Positions 42,939 through 52,098 of a DNA stretch of 64,000 bases are shown here, one piece after another. A program made the translations under genes and the position numbers. Numbering within the stretch: the first letter of the stretch is position 1; each line of letters begins with the position of its first letter. This stretch comes from QWHO01 sp039809865 (GTDB lineage Bacteria; Vulcanimicrobiota; Xenobia; Xenobiales; QWHO01), in NCBI GenBank assembly GCA_039809865.1, contig JBDHVW010000007.1, positions 89,107 to 153,106 of the forward strand, read 5' to 3'. The notes beneath the pieces are model-generated. The model saw only the letters and a list, made by a program, of their open reading frames with translations, had not been told where the DNA came from and did no database searches.

Positions 42939-44227
42939 GCCTGTCGGTCCGGCTGACCCTGGTCCTGAGCGTGGTCCTCACGGTGGCCTTCGCGCTGCTG
43001 ACGCTGGCCCACTACCGGGCCCTGCACCAGGCGGTGCTGACCGAGATCGACGAGACGCTCCAACTGCGCGCGCGCGAGCTGACCCAGGGACTGCACGCCC
43101 ACGACCCCGAGGTGTTCTACCAGGTGGTGGACGCGCGGGGCAAGGTGGTGACAGCCTCGTCGGAGTGGGAGAACGAAGTCATGCCCGCGGGCCCGGTGGA
43201 CGAGCCGTTCTCGGCCCAGATTCAGGGATTGCCCATGCGGGTTCTGATCGTACCTTACAAGACAGGCCGCCTGAAGGTCGCCGAGTCGCTGCACCTGGCG
43301 CACGAGGGCTTGAGCCGCTCGGTGGGAGGCCTGCTGCTGACCTCGCTGGCCTGCCTGGCCCTGGTGCTGGCTTCCACCTGGCTGGTGCTCAACCAGGGGC
43401 TGCAGCCCCTGCGCCGCGTCAACCAGGTCGCGCGGGACATCCTGGACACGAATGACTTCAGCCGGCGCCTGCAGGTGCAGGTCCCCGCTCGGGACGTGGT
43501 CAGCTCGGTGGCGCGCCAGGTCAACCGCCTGCTGGCTCGCGTGGATGGTCTCTTGGAGAGTCAGAAGAGGTTGCTGGCGGATACCTCGCACGAGCTGCGC
43601 AATCCCCTGATGGTGGTGCGCACCGACGTGGAGCTGTTGGCGCGCGACCTCGCCCCGGACATGCGCGCCGAGGTGGCCGCCGAGATCCTGGCCGAGGTGG
43701 ACCGGATGACGCGCCTGGTGGAGAATTTGCTGGCGTTGTCGTGGGCCGACCAGAACCTGTCCCTGCGGCGTGAGCCGGTGCGCCTGGATGTGCTGGCGCA
43801 AGAGCTGGTCGACCGCTCCCGTCGCGCGCATCCCGACCGCGTGCTGGAGTTCGTGGGCGAGCGCGTGTGCGTGGTGGGCGACCGCGAGCGGCTGTTGCAG
43901 ATGGCCGCCAACCTGGTCGACAACGCGCTGATCTACACGGACGGGCGCGTCTGGGTGCGGGTTCGGCAAGAGGAGGGCATGGCCGTGCTGGAGGTCCGCG
44001 ACGAAGGCCCGGGCATCCCCCCTGAGGACCACGTGCGCGTCTTCGAGCGCTTCGTCCGCCTGGATGTCACCAGGTCTCGCGCGCTCGGCGGCTCGGGTCT
44101 GGGGCTGCCCATCGTGAAGGTCATGGCCGAGGCCCACGGAGGCCGCGTGGAGTTGGAGAGCGACGGCCCGGGCGCGCTGTTCCGGTTCCGGGTGCCGCTG
44201 ACGAAAGTGGCCGAGCCGGCGGTCTGA
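42935..44227 (+). CDS. sensor histidine kinase
   Basis: This is a 430-residue partner kinase starting with TTG at 42935. Order: TM1 (LTLVLSVVLTVAFALLTLA), a short extracytoplasmic domain of ~115 residues, TM2 (VGGLLLTSLACLALVLASTWLVL), HAMP, HisKA (DTSHELRNPLMVVRTDVELL), HATPase (NLVDNALIY, DEGPGI, GGSGLGLPI). All catalytic motifs are intact. The input signal is unknown. With a SulP transporter as a possible regulon member, an anion such as sulfate or bicarbonate is a reasonable but untested guess. Confidence 0.95.
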   Translation: MSLSVRLTLVLSVVLTVAFALLTLAHYRALHQAVLTEIDETLQLRARELTQGLHAHDPEVFYQVVDARGKVVTASSEWENEVMPAGPVDEPFSAQIQGLPMRVLIVPYKTGRLKVAESLHLAHEGLSRSVGGLLLTSLACLALVLASTWLVLNQGLQPLRRVNQVARDILDTNDFSRRLQVQVPARDVVSSVARQVNRLLARVDGLLESQKRLLADTSHELRNPLMVVRTDVELLARDLAPDMRAEVAAEILAEVDRMTRLVENLLALSWADQNLSLRREPVRLDVLAQELVDRSRRAHPDRVLEFVGERVCVVGDRERLLQMAANLVDNALIYTDGRVWVRVRQEEGMAVLEVRDEGPGIPPEDHVRVFERFVRLDVTRSRALGGSGLGLPIVKVMAEAHGGRVELESDGPGALFRFRVPLTKVAEPAV

Positions 44228-44233
44228 AGCCGG

Positions 44234-46837
44234 CTACCAGCTGCCGCCCGTCGAGCCGCTGCCTCCGCTGCCGCTGTCCGAGCCCCCCGTCGAGCCGCTG
44301 CCGCCGGAGTCGCCGCCCCAGAAGCCACCGCCGCTGCTGGGCGGGTCCGGATCGGGGGAGCTCGAGCCTCCGCCGCCCCAACTGGGGGCGGGGTCGGGCT
44401 CACGGGCCGGGGTGCTCCACCAGCTCGAGCTCGGCTGCTCCACGGGAGCCGGGTCGGGCTCGCGCGAGGGCGTGCTGTAGCCGTAATCCTCGCGCGCGGG
44501 CGGAGTGTAGACCGGCGGATGGTCGATCTCGTACTGCCGGCGGGCGGCTTCCTGGGCCTCCCAGGCGCGTTGCTGGCGGTCGTACTCCTCGCGTCGCAGG
44601 CGCTCCTGCTCGGCCCGACGGGCCTCCTCGACGAGCTTGTCCAGCTTGCGCTCGGCGTCGGCGGACAGCGCGGCCGCCTGGGAACGAACTTCCCCGGCCC
44701 CGGCCGAAGCTCTTCGACCGGCCTTGAAGGCCTGTTGGAAGTCGCCCTTCTTCAGGGCCAGCTCGGCTTCGTGCAGGTCGGCCTCGACCTTCTCGAGGGC
44801 CAGGTTCACCGTGTTCAGAGCGAACGACGGAGTCTTATAGCTCTGTCCTGCCCGCGAACGCACACGGCCCGCCTCGTGCACATCGGTCCGGGCGTCGACG
44901 GTAGCCGTCTGGGCTCCGGCAAACGCCTTGCCCGCCTCGCCCGGCGGATCCTGGACGAAGACCAGCAGGTCCTTCGCCTCGGTCTGGCGAGCCTCGATCA
45001 GCCCCAGCACGCCCTCGAGCGACTCCTCGAAAGCTTGCGAGTTGCCCCGCGCCAGGATCTGCTCGCGCCAGGTCTCCGCCCGACTGCCCTTTTGCAGCGT
45101 GCCATAGGCCGCGTCCGTGGGCGTGAAACGCAGCTTGCGATCCGACGACAGGATCTCCGAGGCCTCGCGATAGCGCCCGGTCGTAAAGGCGCCCACGAGG
45201 CCGCCGTCCTCCACCAGCCCGCGCGCCTCGGCCACGAACTTCTCGGCCCCGCCGACCAGCGTCAGGGCGTCGGTCAAATCCTGGACCAGCTCGTCCACGC
45301 CCGGTGCCTTCTCCACCTTGTGGAAGTCGGCCGTGTTCAAGAGCTCGAGCAGCTCCTTCGACTTCTCCTGCAGGCGACCGGTGACCGAGTCGAGCTTCTC
45401 CTGCGCCTCGCGCTTCTTCTCGCGAGCCCGCATGTTGGCGACCACGCCGGTGGCCACCACCAGCAGGGCGCCCGCGGCCAGCAGGCCGTTGCGGATCAGC
45501 GCCTCACGCCGGCTGGCATCGCGCGACGCCTCCACCTCTCGGGAGGCCGTCGCGGAGGACTGCTGGACCTGTCCCAGCTTCTCGCCGTAGGAGGGGTCCT
45601 TGGCCCGATACGCCTGCTCGAACGCCTGCAGTCGCGCCTCTCCCTGGCGAATCGCGTCGCGGGCGGCGGTGGTGTGCTCGTTGGCGTCCAGGCCGGGTAG
45701 CGCCTGGGCGGCTCGGGCCAGATCGGCACGCGCCGTTTCCGCCTGCGGACCCGCGGCTTCGTAATTCGTAAGGCTCTTGGAGGCCGTGCCGGTGAACAGC
45801 TGCACCTGGTTCGCCAGGGCCCTCGCCGAGCTGAAGTCCTTGCGCTCCATCGCCTGCTGCGCCTGATCGAGCTGCCGGGCCCAGCTGTCCACGGGCGGGG
45901 TGGCCAGTTCGCCGTCCGGGCCGTGCGCCTGCTGGAACCGTCCCAGTTGCTCCTGAAAATTCTGCAGGCCCTGCCGGGCATTGGCGATGGACGTCTGCGT
46001 CGAGGTCACCACGTTGGTGGCCTCGGCAGCGATCGCGCGATCCACGCGGGTGAAGACCGCCCCCAGGCCCCGGGCCGGGCTCCCGGTCGCCTTATACTCG
46101 TTGATGAACTGTTGCAGCAGCTCGCGCGGCGCGCCCGTGTTGGGATCGGCGAAGTTCTGCTCGCCCACGCCCAGGCGGTCGGGCAGTGCCTCCGTGCGCA
46201 TGAAGATCTTGCGGGCCGAAGCGTCGCCGTTGACGTTGAAATACATCATCACGACCACGGCGTCTTTCTCGCCCAGGGCCGGATTCGTCAGGCTGCGAAA
46301 CGCCTCGCTGTTGCCGATGCCGCGGCTCAGCGTCAGGTCGTCGCCCTTGAGGTCGACCGTCTTGTCGACCAGCACGATGAAGGCGTGCGGGTGCTCCGCC
46401 AGCACGGCCTGCATACGTCCCATCTCGGAGGAGCTCAGCGACGCCCCGTTCATGGCCGGGTGGCCCACGACGTAGAGTTGCTTGTCGGCCCGGAACTGGC
46501 GCACGACGTCGGCCACACTGCTGGCCTGCACGGGCGAGTTGTCGTTCACCGTGGCAGCCAGCGCCGGCACGGCCTGGGTCAGCATACCGCCCACGGCCAT
46601 GGTGCCGAACGCCAGCGAGAGGGCCACCTTCGAGGCCAGCGAGCGCTGCTGCTCGGCCTCCTGGGCCGGCTCGACGCCGGTCGGGAGCTCGGCCCGGCTT
46701 ACCGAAACGGAGCGCGTCCCCGGAGGGCCGAGGCTGGAGAGGGCTGAGAAGTCGAACCGATCTCCCCCGGCCTCGGAGCGGGAAATCCGGGGAGGATCGG
46801 TGGTAGCGCTGACGGTCGGCAGGCTGCTGATTCGCAT
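44234..46837 (-). CDS. TPM-domain-like membrane protein with Gly/Ser-rich C-terminus
   Basis: The product is 867 residues from ATG 46837. A polar N-terminal tail of ~65 residues precedes the first hydrophobic segment (VALSLAFGTMAVGGMLTQAVPALAA). A TPM_phosphatase-like domain follows (ADKQLYVVGHPAMNG, HAFIVLVDKTVDL, DAVVVMMYFNVNG), then helical/coiled-coil regions and a second TM segment (LLAAGALLVVATGVVA). A long cytoplasmic coiled coil and a Pro/Ser/Gly tail ending in repeated GGSGSTGGS complete it. The TPM plus GGGFWGGDSGG-type tail is common in this class. The long pre-membrane tail is odd. Function unknown; photosystem repair and phosphatase roles are only known for distant homologues. 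Confidence 0.7.
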   Translation of the reverse strand: MRISSLPTVSATTDPPRISRSEAGGDRFDFSALSSLGPPGTRSVSVSRAELPTGVEPAQEAEQQRSLASKVALSLAFGTMAVGGMLTQAVPALAATVNDNSPVQASSVADVVRQFRADKQLYVVGHPAMNGASLSSSEMGRMQAVLAEHPHAFIVLVDKTVDLKGDDLTLSRGIGNSEAFRSLTNPALGEKDAVVVMMYFNVNGDASARKIFMRTEALPDRLGVGEQNFADPNTGAPRELLQQFINEYKATGSPARGLGAVFTRVDRAIAAEATNVVTSTQTSIANARQGLQNFQEQLGRFQQAHGPDGELATPPVDSWARQLDQAQQAMERKDFSSARALANQVQLFTGTASKSLTNYEAAGPQAETARADLARAAQALPGLDANEHTTAARDAIRQGEARLQAFEQAYRAKDPSYGEKLGQVQQSSATASREVEASRDASRREALIRNGLLAAGALLVVATGVVANMRAREKKREAQEKLDSVTGRLQEKSKELLELLNTADFHKVEKAPGVDELVQDLTDALTLVGGAEKFVAEARGLVEDGGLVGAFTTGRYREASEILSSDRKLRFTPTDAAYGTLQKGSRAETWREQILARGNSQAFEESLEGVLGLIEARQTEAKDLLVFVQDPPGEAGKAFAGAQTATVDARTDVHEAGRVRSRAGQSYKTPSFALNTVNLALEKVEADLHEAELALKKGDFQQAFKAGRRASAGAGEVRSQAAALSADAERKLDKLVEEARRAEQERLRREEYDRQQRAWEAQEAARRQYEIDHPPVYTPPAREDYGYSTPSREPDPAPVEQPSSSWWSTPAREPDPAPSWGGGGSSSPDPDPPSSGGGFWGGDSGGSGSTGGSDSGSGGSGSTGGSW

Positions 46838-46863
46838 ATCCCGACCACAGTAATGACCCGGGC

Positions 46864-48345
46864 TTAAACAGCCCTGAACGACGTTCTCGCGCGCACCTCC
46901 AGCTCCGGCCACTCGACCGAAAGGTTGCCGCCCAGCGTCCGCTGGCGGTCGTCCCAGGCCCGCATCAGCTCGAGGCAGGCGTGGTCCACCGTCACCAGCT
47001 TGTCCAGGTAGGCGTGCACCGTGGCGCCGTCGGGGATGCGCTCGAACACCTCCGCCAGGCGCGGCAGCGTCATGAACGTGGCCGACCCGACCAGGTGCAG
47101 CTCGTAGCTGGCCGGCCCGATCTCGCGCAACGAGGCCTCCAGGAAGCTCATCCGGTAGACCAGCTTGGCCAGCGAGCAGGCCATGCCGATCAGCACGCCG
47201 TGCAGCAGGTCGGTGCCGACGATGGCGACCAGCGTCACGAAGTAAATCGCCACCTCACTCTTGCCGAAGCGGGCCAGCGAGCGGATTTTGGCCGGGTTTA
47301 CCAGCTTGTAGCCGGTGTAGACCAGGATGGCGGCCAGCGCCGCGGTGGGAATCAGGCGCAGCACGCCGGGGAAGAGCGCCACCAGCACCAGCATCCAGAG
47401 ACCGTGCAGGATGGCCGACCACTTCGTCTTGGCGCCCATCTGCACGTTGGCCGAGCTGCGCACGATGACGCCCGTCATCGGCAGTCCGCCCACCAGGCCG
47501 CACAGCGTGTTGCCCACGCCCTGGGCCATCAGCTCCTGGTCATACTTCGTGCGCGGGCCATTGTGCATATGGTCCACGGCCGAAGCGCACAACAAGGTCT
47601 CGGCGCTGGCGATGAAGGCCACTGCCAGGGCCTGCAGCCAGATCTCGGTGCTGGCGAGCTGGCTCCACTGGGGGAAGACGAAACCCTGCAAGAGGCTGGC
47701 GGGAATGTCCACCGTCTTGATGCCGAACTGCGCCACTTGGGCCACGACCGTGGCCAGCACGACCGCGACCAGCGGGGCGGGCACCACGCGGGCCACGGGT
47801 TTCATCTTGTTCCACAGCACCAGCGTGATCAGCGTCACGATGCCGATGAGAGCGGCCAGGTGATGGGTGGTCCCGTCCATCGGAAAAAGGCCTTTCATGA
47901 AGGCCTGGGGGATCGAGGCCAGGTTCTCCCAGCCACTGCCTTTCGGTTTGTCGTCCAGCATCACATGGAACTGGCTGCCGACGATCAAGACGCCGATGCC
48001 GCCGAGCATGCCGCCGATGACGGAGGGAGAGACGGCCTGGAACCAGCGGCCCAAGCGCAAAATACCGGCCAGAATCTGGATGAGTCCGGCCAGAAAGACG
48101 ATCAGCGCCAGCGTGCCGAGGCCGAACCGGGAGACGAGCTCGTAAACGATCACCGCCAGGCCGGCGGCGGGGCCGCTGACCTGCAGCGGAGAGCCGGCCA
48201 GGAAGCCGACCACGAGGCCGCCGATGATGCCGGTAATCAGTCCGGCCGCAGGGGGAACGCCGCTGGCGATCGCGATGCCGAGACACAGCGGCAGCGCGAT
48301 CAGGAAGACGACGAGAGAAGCGAGATAATCCTTGTTGTGTGGCAT
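46864..48345 (-). CDS. SulP-family anion transporter with STAS domain
   Basis: This is a 493-residue protein with 10-12 helices. The family N-terminus DYLASLVVFLIALPLCLGIAIASGVPPAAGL is present, as are PLQVSGPAAGLAVIV and AFIASAETLLCASAVD. A STAS domain occupies the last ~100 residues (ELHLVGSATFMTLPRLAEVFERIPDGATVHAYLDKLVTVDHACLELM). SulP proteins move sulfate, bicarbonate or dicarboxylates; the substrate is not resolved here. I start at ATG 48345 because it matches the family N-terminus; ATG 48369 is in frame. The phased regulator site 48389-48405 lies directly upstream. Confidence 0.93.
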   Translation of the reverse strand: MPHNKDYLASLVVFLIALPLCLGIAIASGVPPAAGLITGIIGGLVVGFLAGSPLQVSGPAAGLAVIVYELVSRFGLGTLALIVFLAGLIQILAGILRLGRWFQAVSPSVIGGMLGGIGVLIVGSQFHVMLDDKPKGSGWENLASIPQAFMKGLFPMDGTTHHLAALIGIVTLITLVLWNKMKPVARVVPAPLVAVVLATVVAQVAQFGIKTVDIPASLLQGFVFPQWSQLASTEIWLQALAVAFIASAETLLCASAVDHMHNGPRTKYDQELMAQGVGNTLCGLVGGLPMTGVIVRSSANVQMGAKTKWSAILHGLWMLVLVALFPGVLRLIPTAALAAILVYTGYKLVNPAKIRSLARFGKSEVAIYFVTLVAIVGTDLLHGVLIGMACSLAKLVYRMSFLEASLREIGPASYELHLVGSATFMTLPRLAEVFERIPDGATVHAYLDKLVTVDHACLELMRAWDDRQRTLGGNLSVEWPELEVRARTSFRAV

Positions 48346-48388
48346 GGACTTATAGTGCGCCCTGCGCATGAAGACGAGGTGATCCGAA

Positions 48389-48405
48389 GATGAAGATTCG
48401 ATGAG
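48389..48405. promoter_or_regulatory. second copy of the two-component regulator site
   Basis: GATGAAGATTCGATGAG differs from the reverse complement of 42183-42199 (GATGAAGATTCGATGAA) by one base; identity extends to the flanking A and AGC. It occupies the 40-bp gap between the repeat-protein gene stop and the SulP gene, 20-60 bp upstream of the SulP start codons. Confidence 0.6.
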
Positions 48406-48409
48406 AGCT

Positions 48410-51400
48410 TCACTTCTTTTTGATGGGGACGCCGCCTACGATCACCCGCTCGTCCTGCTCGTCGATCGCGCTTGGAGCGGGCTTCTGGGCCAGGAGCATG
48501 ACCTCCACGGCGGCCGTGCCCATGCTGCGGACCCGCTCGCGATCCTGCCGGAAGCCGTCGTGGCGCAGGCGGCTCATGCGGGCGTCCAGCGCCGCCATGA
48601 AGGCTTCCACGTCTTCCTTCTTGGAGAGTTGCCGGTGCTCGAGCGCCGTCAGGCAGATCGCGTGCCGGGCTTCGTCAGCCTTGACCAGTTGCATGGCATC
48701 GCGGGCCAGACGGGCGGCCATCTTGCTTTCGGGCTGGCTCTCCAACTCGGCGAGCAGGGCGTCCTGCAACCTGCGATCCGACACACCCACGGCGCGCATC
48801 CCCAGCTCCAGCTCGCTCTTCACCGTGGGAGTCTCGAGCAGCGCGCGCGTCGCGGTCACCGGGTCGGCCGGCGCCCACTTCAAAACGAGCCCCGCCCCGA
48901 CCGCGGTGTCGGGTTGAGATTTCAGGGTCTCCAGGGCATGGCGGCAGACGAGCTGGCGCTCCTTGGTCTTCTCCTGGTAGTCCAGGTTGCGGTCCTTGTC
49001 GACGCCCTGCAGGACGTCGCGATAGAACCCCGCGAGCTTCTCTCCGCTGGTCAGGTCGGGCTCCCGCAGGGCCAGGTTGAAGATGTGGGTGCGCACCGAT
49101 TCATTGCGCACCTTCCCGCGCAACGTCAGGGGCACCGGGCTGCCGGCGGGCAGCTCGGCCAGCAGGCGGTCTTGCAGTGCGCTGTCGGAGCCGCACGGAA
49201 GTAAGCGTCCCAGGGTCTTGAGGTCTTTCGTGCCGGGGTCGCTCAGCAGCACGCGCAGGGCGCCCGGCCGATCCCTGGGCTTGAGGTCCTCGATGCGGCG
49301 CACGGCGGCGCTCGTGTCCGGCTGGCGCGCCAGCGTGGCGAAGGCGTGCTCCACCAGCTTGTTGCGCTCTTTGTTCTTCTCTTGCCAGTCGAGGTTGCGA
49401 TCCTTGTCGACGCGCGCCAGAACCTGCTGGTAGAAGGCCGCGAGCTCCACCCCGGTGGCGAGCGGCGGCCTGGCCATCGTGAGCTCGTAGACCGCATCCT
49501 TGAGCGAGGAGGCCGAGAGCTGGCGGCGCAGCTCCAGGGGCAGCTTCGTTTGCTTGGAGGGAAGCCGGGCCAACAACTTGTCCTGCAACGCATGATCGCC
49601 GGCCGTGGGCAGGCTCGAAGCCAGGCTTGCCGCGTCCGGGTTCTGCAGCAGGATGCGGGTCGCCGCCACCCGATCGCGCGGGTCCAGGCGCAGCAGCTCC
49701 TCGACCGCGGCCTGCGTGTCCGGCTGCTGGCGCAGGTATTTCAGCGCATGCTCGCAGATCTCCGTGCGCTCTTTGTTCTTGGACTGCCAGTCCAGGTTGC
49801 GGTTGCGGTCGATCGCCTGGACGACCTCGAGATAGAACCGGGCCGCCTGCGAGCCCGTCTGAAGCGGGCGTTGCTGCATCGTCAGCTCGTAGATCGAGCG
49901 CTGGACCGAGTCTTCTTTGGCCACCCCGCGCAGCTGGTTGGGCAGGTCGGTGAGGTCGCCGGGCAGCTCGTTCATCAGCCTGGCCTGCAGGGCGGGATCA
50001 TTACCGTTGGGCAGGGCCCTCGCCAGGTCCGTAAGCTGCTGCGGGGTGCTGGCGGTGGGGTTGCCCAGCAGCACGCGGATCGCCCCCACGCGATCCACCG
50101 GCTTGAGCTCTCTCACCTTACGAGCCGCCGCCTGGCTGTCCGGCATGGTCTCCAGGGTCTTCAGGGCGTGCTCGCAGAGGGCGGTCCGCTCTCTGTTCTT
50201 GGTCTGCCAGTCCAGGCTGCGATTGGCGTCCACGCGGGCCAGGACCTGCGCATAGAACAGTGCCGTGTCGCCTCCCGTGGCGAAGGATTGACCAGCCCGC
50301 GAGAGCTCGAACAGGAGGTCCTTCACCGCCGGCTCCTTCGTGAGCTGGCGCAGCTCGCCCGGAATGCGGGTTTGCTGCGCGGGGAGCTCGGCCAGCAGCT
50401 TCTCTTGCAGCTTGAAGTCACCCTGGCAGGGGACGGCCCGCGTCAGAACCTCGAGGGAGGCCGTGCCGTTGCCCAGCAGCGCGCGCACCGCGCCCACGCG
50501 ATCCTTCGGGTCGAGCTGCACGATCCGCTCGGCCCCCGGCTGCGTGTCCGGCAGCGTGCGCAGCGTGGCCAGCGCGTGCTCGCAGATGGTCGCCCGCTCC
50601 CTGCTCTTGGCCTGCCAGTCGAGATTGCGGTTGGCATCCAGCTTGCTCAGCACCTGCGAGTAGAACTGCGCCGCCTCGACCCCGGTCGTCACCGGCTGGC
50701 GCAGGGCGAAGACGATATCCTTCACGGCCTGCTCGCCGACCGCCGCCCGCAGCTTCATGGGCAGCGACTCGGTGCCCCCGATGCGCTCTTGCAGCGCCGG
50801 ATCGCCGTTGGCAGGCAGACTGTCGGTCAACAGGTCGAGGTCGGTCGTGGTGGGCATGCCGAGCAGTACGCGCACGGCTCCCACGTTGTCTTTCGGCTTC
50901 AGCGCGGCCACGCGATCGGCCGCTTTCTGGGTATCGGGGCATTCTTGCAGCGCCTGGAGGATGTGGGCGCTGAGGCTGGTGCGGATGCCGGCCTTCGTCT
51001 GATAATCGAGGCGGCGATTGCCCTCGATCCCTGCCAGGACCTGGGTGAAGTAGCCGGCTTTGCTCACGCCGGAGTCCAGAGGCGTGGGCGGCAGAGCCGC
51101 AATCAGCGCGTTGCCCGCCTGGGGACAGACCCAGAGGGCTTTCAACGCGGTCCGCCCCTGGTGAGAGGTGTCCGGCCGGCTCACGAGCCCTTCCAGGAAA
51201 GCCTTTTGCGAGGGCCCTTCGAGCGCGGCTCCGAGGCTCAGGATCTCGTGCGTGGACGCCCTTTCGCAGGCGCGCATCAGGCCGGGCACCATGCCAGGAT
51301 CCTTCATGTGCGCTCTGGCCGCGGCCACGTCGTGGACGCTCTGAATCACGCGCGCCTGGTCTGGGCTGCCCGTCTCCTGAACGAGCTGCGCGAAATCGTC

Positions 51401-52021
51401 CAGCTCATCGGTGGCGCTGACGTCCAGCCAGGGCTTGCCCCCTTTGCCCACCCGGGCCGGCGGGAGATCCCCCCAGCTGGGACGAGGCTTGCCCTGCGAG
51501 TCGAAGAACTCGTAACCTTTGCGCTCGAGCTGGGCCAGAGGATCTTCCTGATAGAACTTCGCCATGGGGGCGACCTGCTCTCGGGGTAGAGGCACCAGGA
51601 AGTTGCCCTGGCGCACCTGCAGCGGCTTGCCTTGCTCGGTCAGCACGTTATAGGCGCCGTAGGCGTCCAGATCCGCCAGGTTCCAACCCGCCTGCTGCAG
51701 CTGTTGCAACCCCGTCACCAGCTCGGGATGCGGCAGCGTCTCGGGTGGCAACACGCCCTGGAAGACGGCCACCTCGGTCAGATCCTCGGCGCTGTGCACG
51801 GGCAGGCGCGGCGCGCCCTCGCGGCTCTTGACGTCCAGCTTGCCCTCTTGCAGCTTGTCGGGAACCTCTTCCGGATCCAGCTTGCGATGGCCGAAAAGCC
51901 ACGAGCAGAAGCGGGGCGTGGTGAGGGAGGCGCCGCTCTCGACCACGTCGCGGGCCAGCTCCACCAGCTCCTCGCGCTTCTTCGCAAGAGGCGCCTGGGT
52001 CCGGTTGGGATCGATTTTCAC
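48410..52021 (-). CDS. giant repeat protein with six ~120-residue repeats and C-terminal VGG tail
   Basis: This is a 1203-residue protein without recognised family, signal peptide or TM helix. The N-terminal ~330 residues share a domain with the divergent neighbour (RLPVHSAEDL, AGWNLADLDAYGAYN, FYQEDPLAQLERKGYEFFDSQG). Six repeats follow (about residues 330-1050), anchored by FYxxVLxxxDxNRNLDWQxK (first copy GYFTQVL), a KxRER-type stretch, HAL and LxPxDRVGAxRxLLG. Each repeat looks like several helices and may form a solenoid. The C-terminus DERVIVGGVPIKKK matches two other proteins. GTG 52021 is the start, lacking a clear Shine-Dalgarno. A scaffold or binding protein is likely; nothing enzymatic is visible. 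Confidence 0.72.
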   Translation of the reverse strand: MKIDPNRTQAPLAKKREELVELARDVVESGASLTTPRFCSWLFGHRKLDPEEVPDKLQEGKLDVKSREGAPRLPVHSAEDLTEVAVFQGVLPPETLPHPELVTGLQQLQQAGWNLADLDAYGAYNVLTEQGKPLQVRQGNFLVPLPREQVAPMAKFYQEDPLAQLERKGYEFFDSQGKPRPSWGDLPPARVGKGGKPWLDVSATDELDDFAQLVQETGSPDQARVIQSVHDVAAARAHMKDPGMVPGLMRACERASTHEILSLGAALEGPSQKAFLEGLVSRPDTSHQGRTALKALWVCPQAGNALIAALPPTPLDSGVSKAGYFTQVLAGIEGNRRLDYQTKAGIRTSLSAHILQALQECPDTQKAADRVAALKPKDNVGAVRVLLGMPTTTDLDLLTDSLPANGDPALQERIGGTESLPMKLRAAVGEQAVKDIVFALRQPVTTGVEAAQFYSQVLSKLDANRNLDWQAKSRERATICEHALATLRTLPDTQPGAERIVQLDPKDRVGAVRALLGNGTASLEVLTRAVPCQGDFKLQEKLLAELPAQQTRIPGELRQLTKEPAVKDLLFELSRAGQSFATGGDTALFYAQVLARVDANRSLDWQTKNRERTALCEHALKTLETMPDSQAAARKVRELKPVDRVGAIRVLLGNPTASTPQQLTDLARALPNGNDPALQARLMNELPGDLTDLPNQLRGVAKEDSVQRSIYELTMQQRPLQTGSQAARFYLEVVQAIDRNRNLDWQSKNKERTEICEHALKYLRQQPDTQAAVEELLRLDPRDRVAATRILLQNPDAASLASSLPTAGDHALQDKLLARLPSKQTKLPLELRRQLSASSLKDAVYELTMARPPLATGVELAAFYQQVLARVDKDRNLDWQEKNKERNKLVEHAFATLARQPDTSAAVRRIEDLKPRDRPGALRVLLSDPGTKDLKTLGRLLPCGSDSALQDRLLAELPAGSPVPLTLRGKVRNESVRTHIFNLALREPDLTSGEKLAGFYRDVLQGVDKDRNLDYQEKTKERQLVCRHALETLKSQPDTAVGAGLVLKWAPADPVTATRALLETPTVKSELELGMRAVGVSDRRLQDALLAELESQPESKMAARLARDAMQLVKADEARHAICLTALEHRQLSKKEDVEAFMAALDARMSRLRHDGFRQDRERVRSMGTAAVEVMLLAQKPAPSAIDEQDERVIVGGVPIKKK

Positions 52022-52098
52022 GCTTTCGACGTTACCGCAACGGGGCTGAAAAAAGCATGTTTTTTTCAGGTGGTGGACCTAAGCTGGGAAGGATGGAA

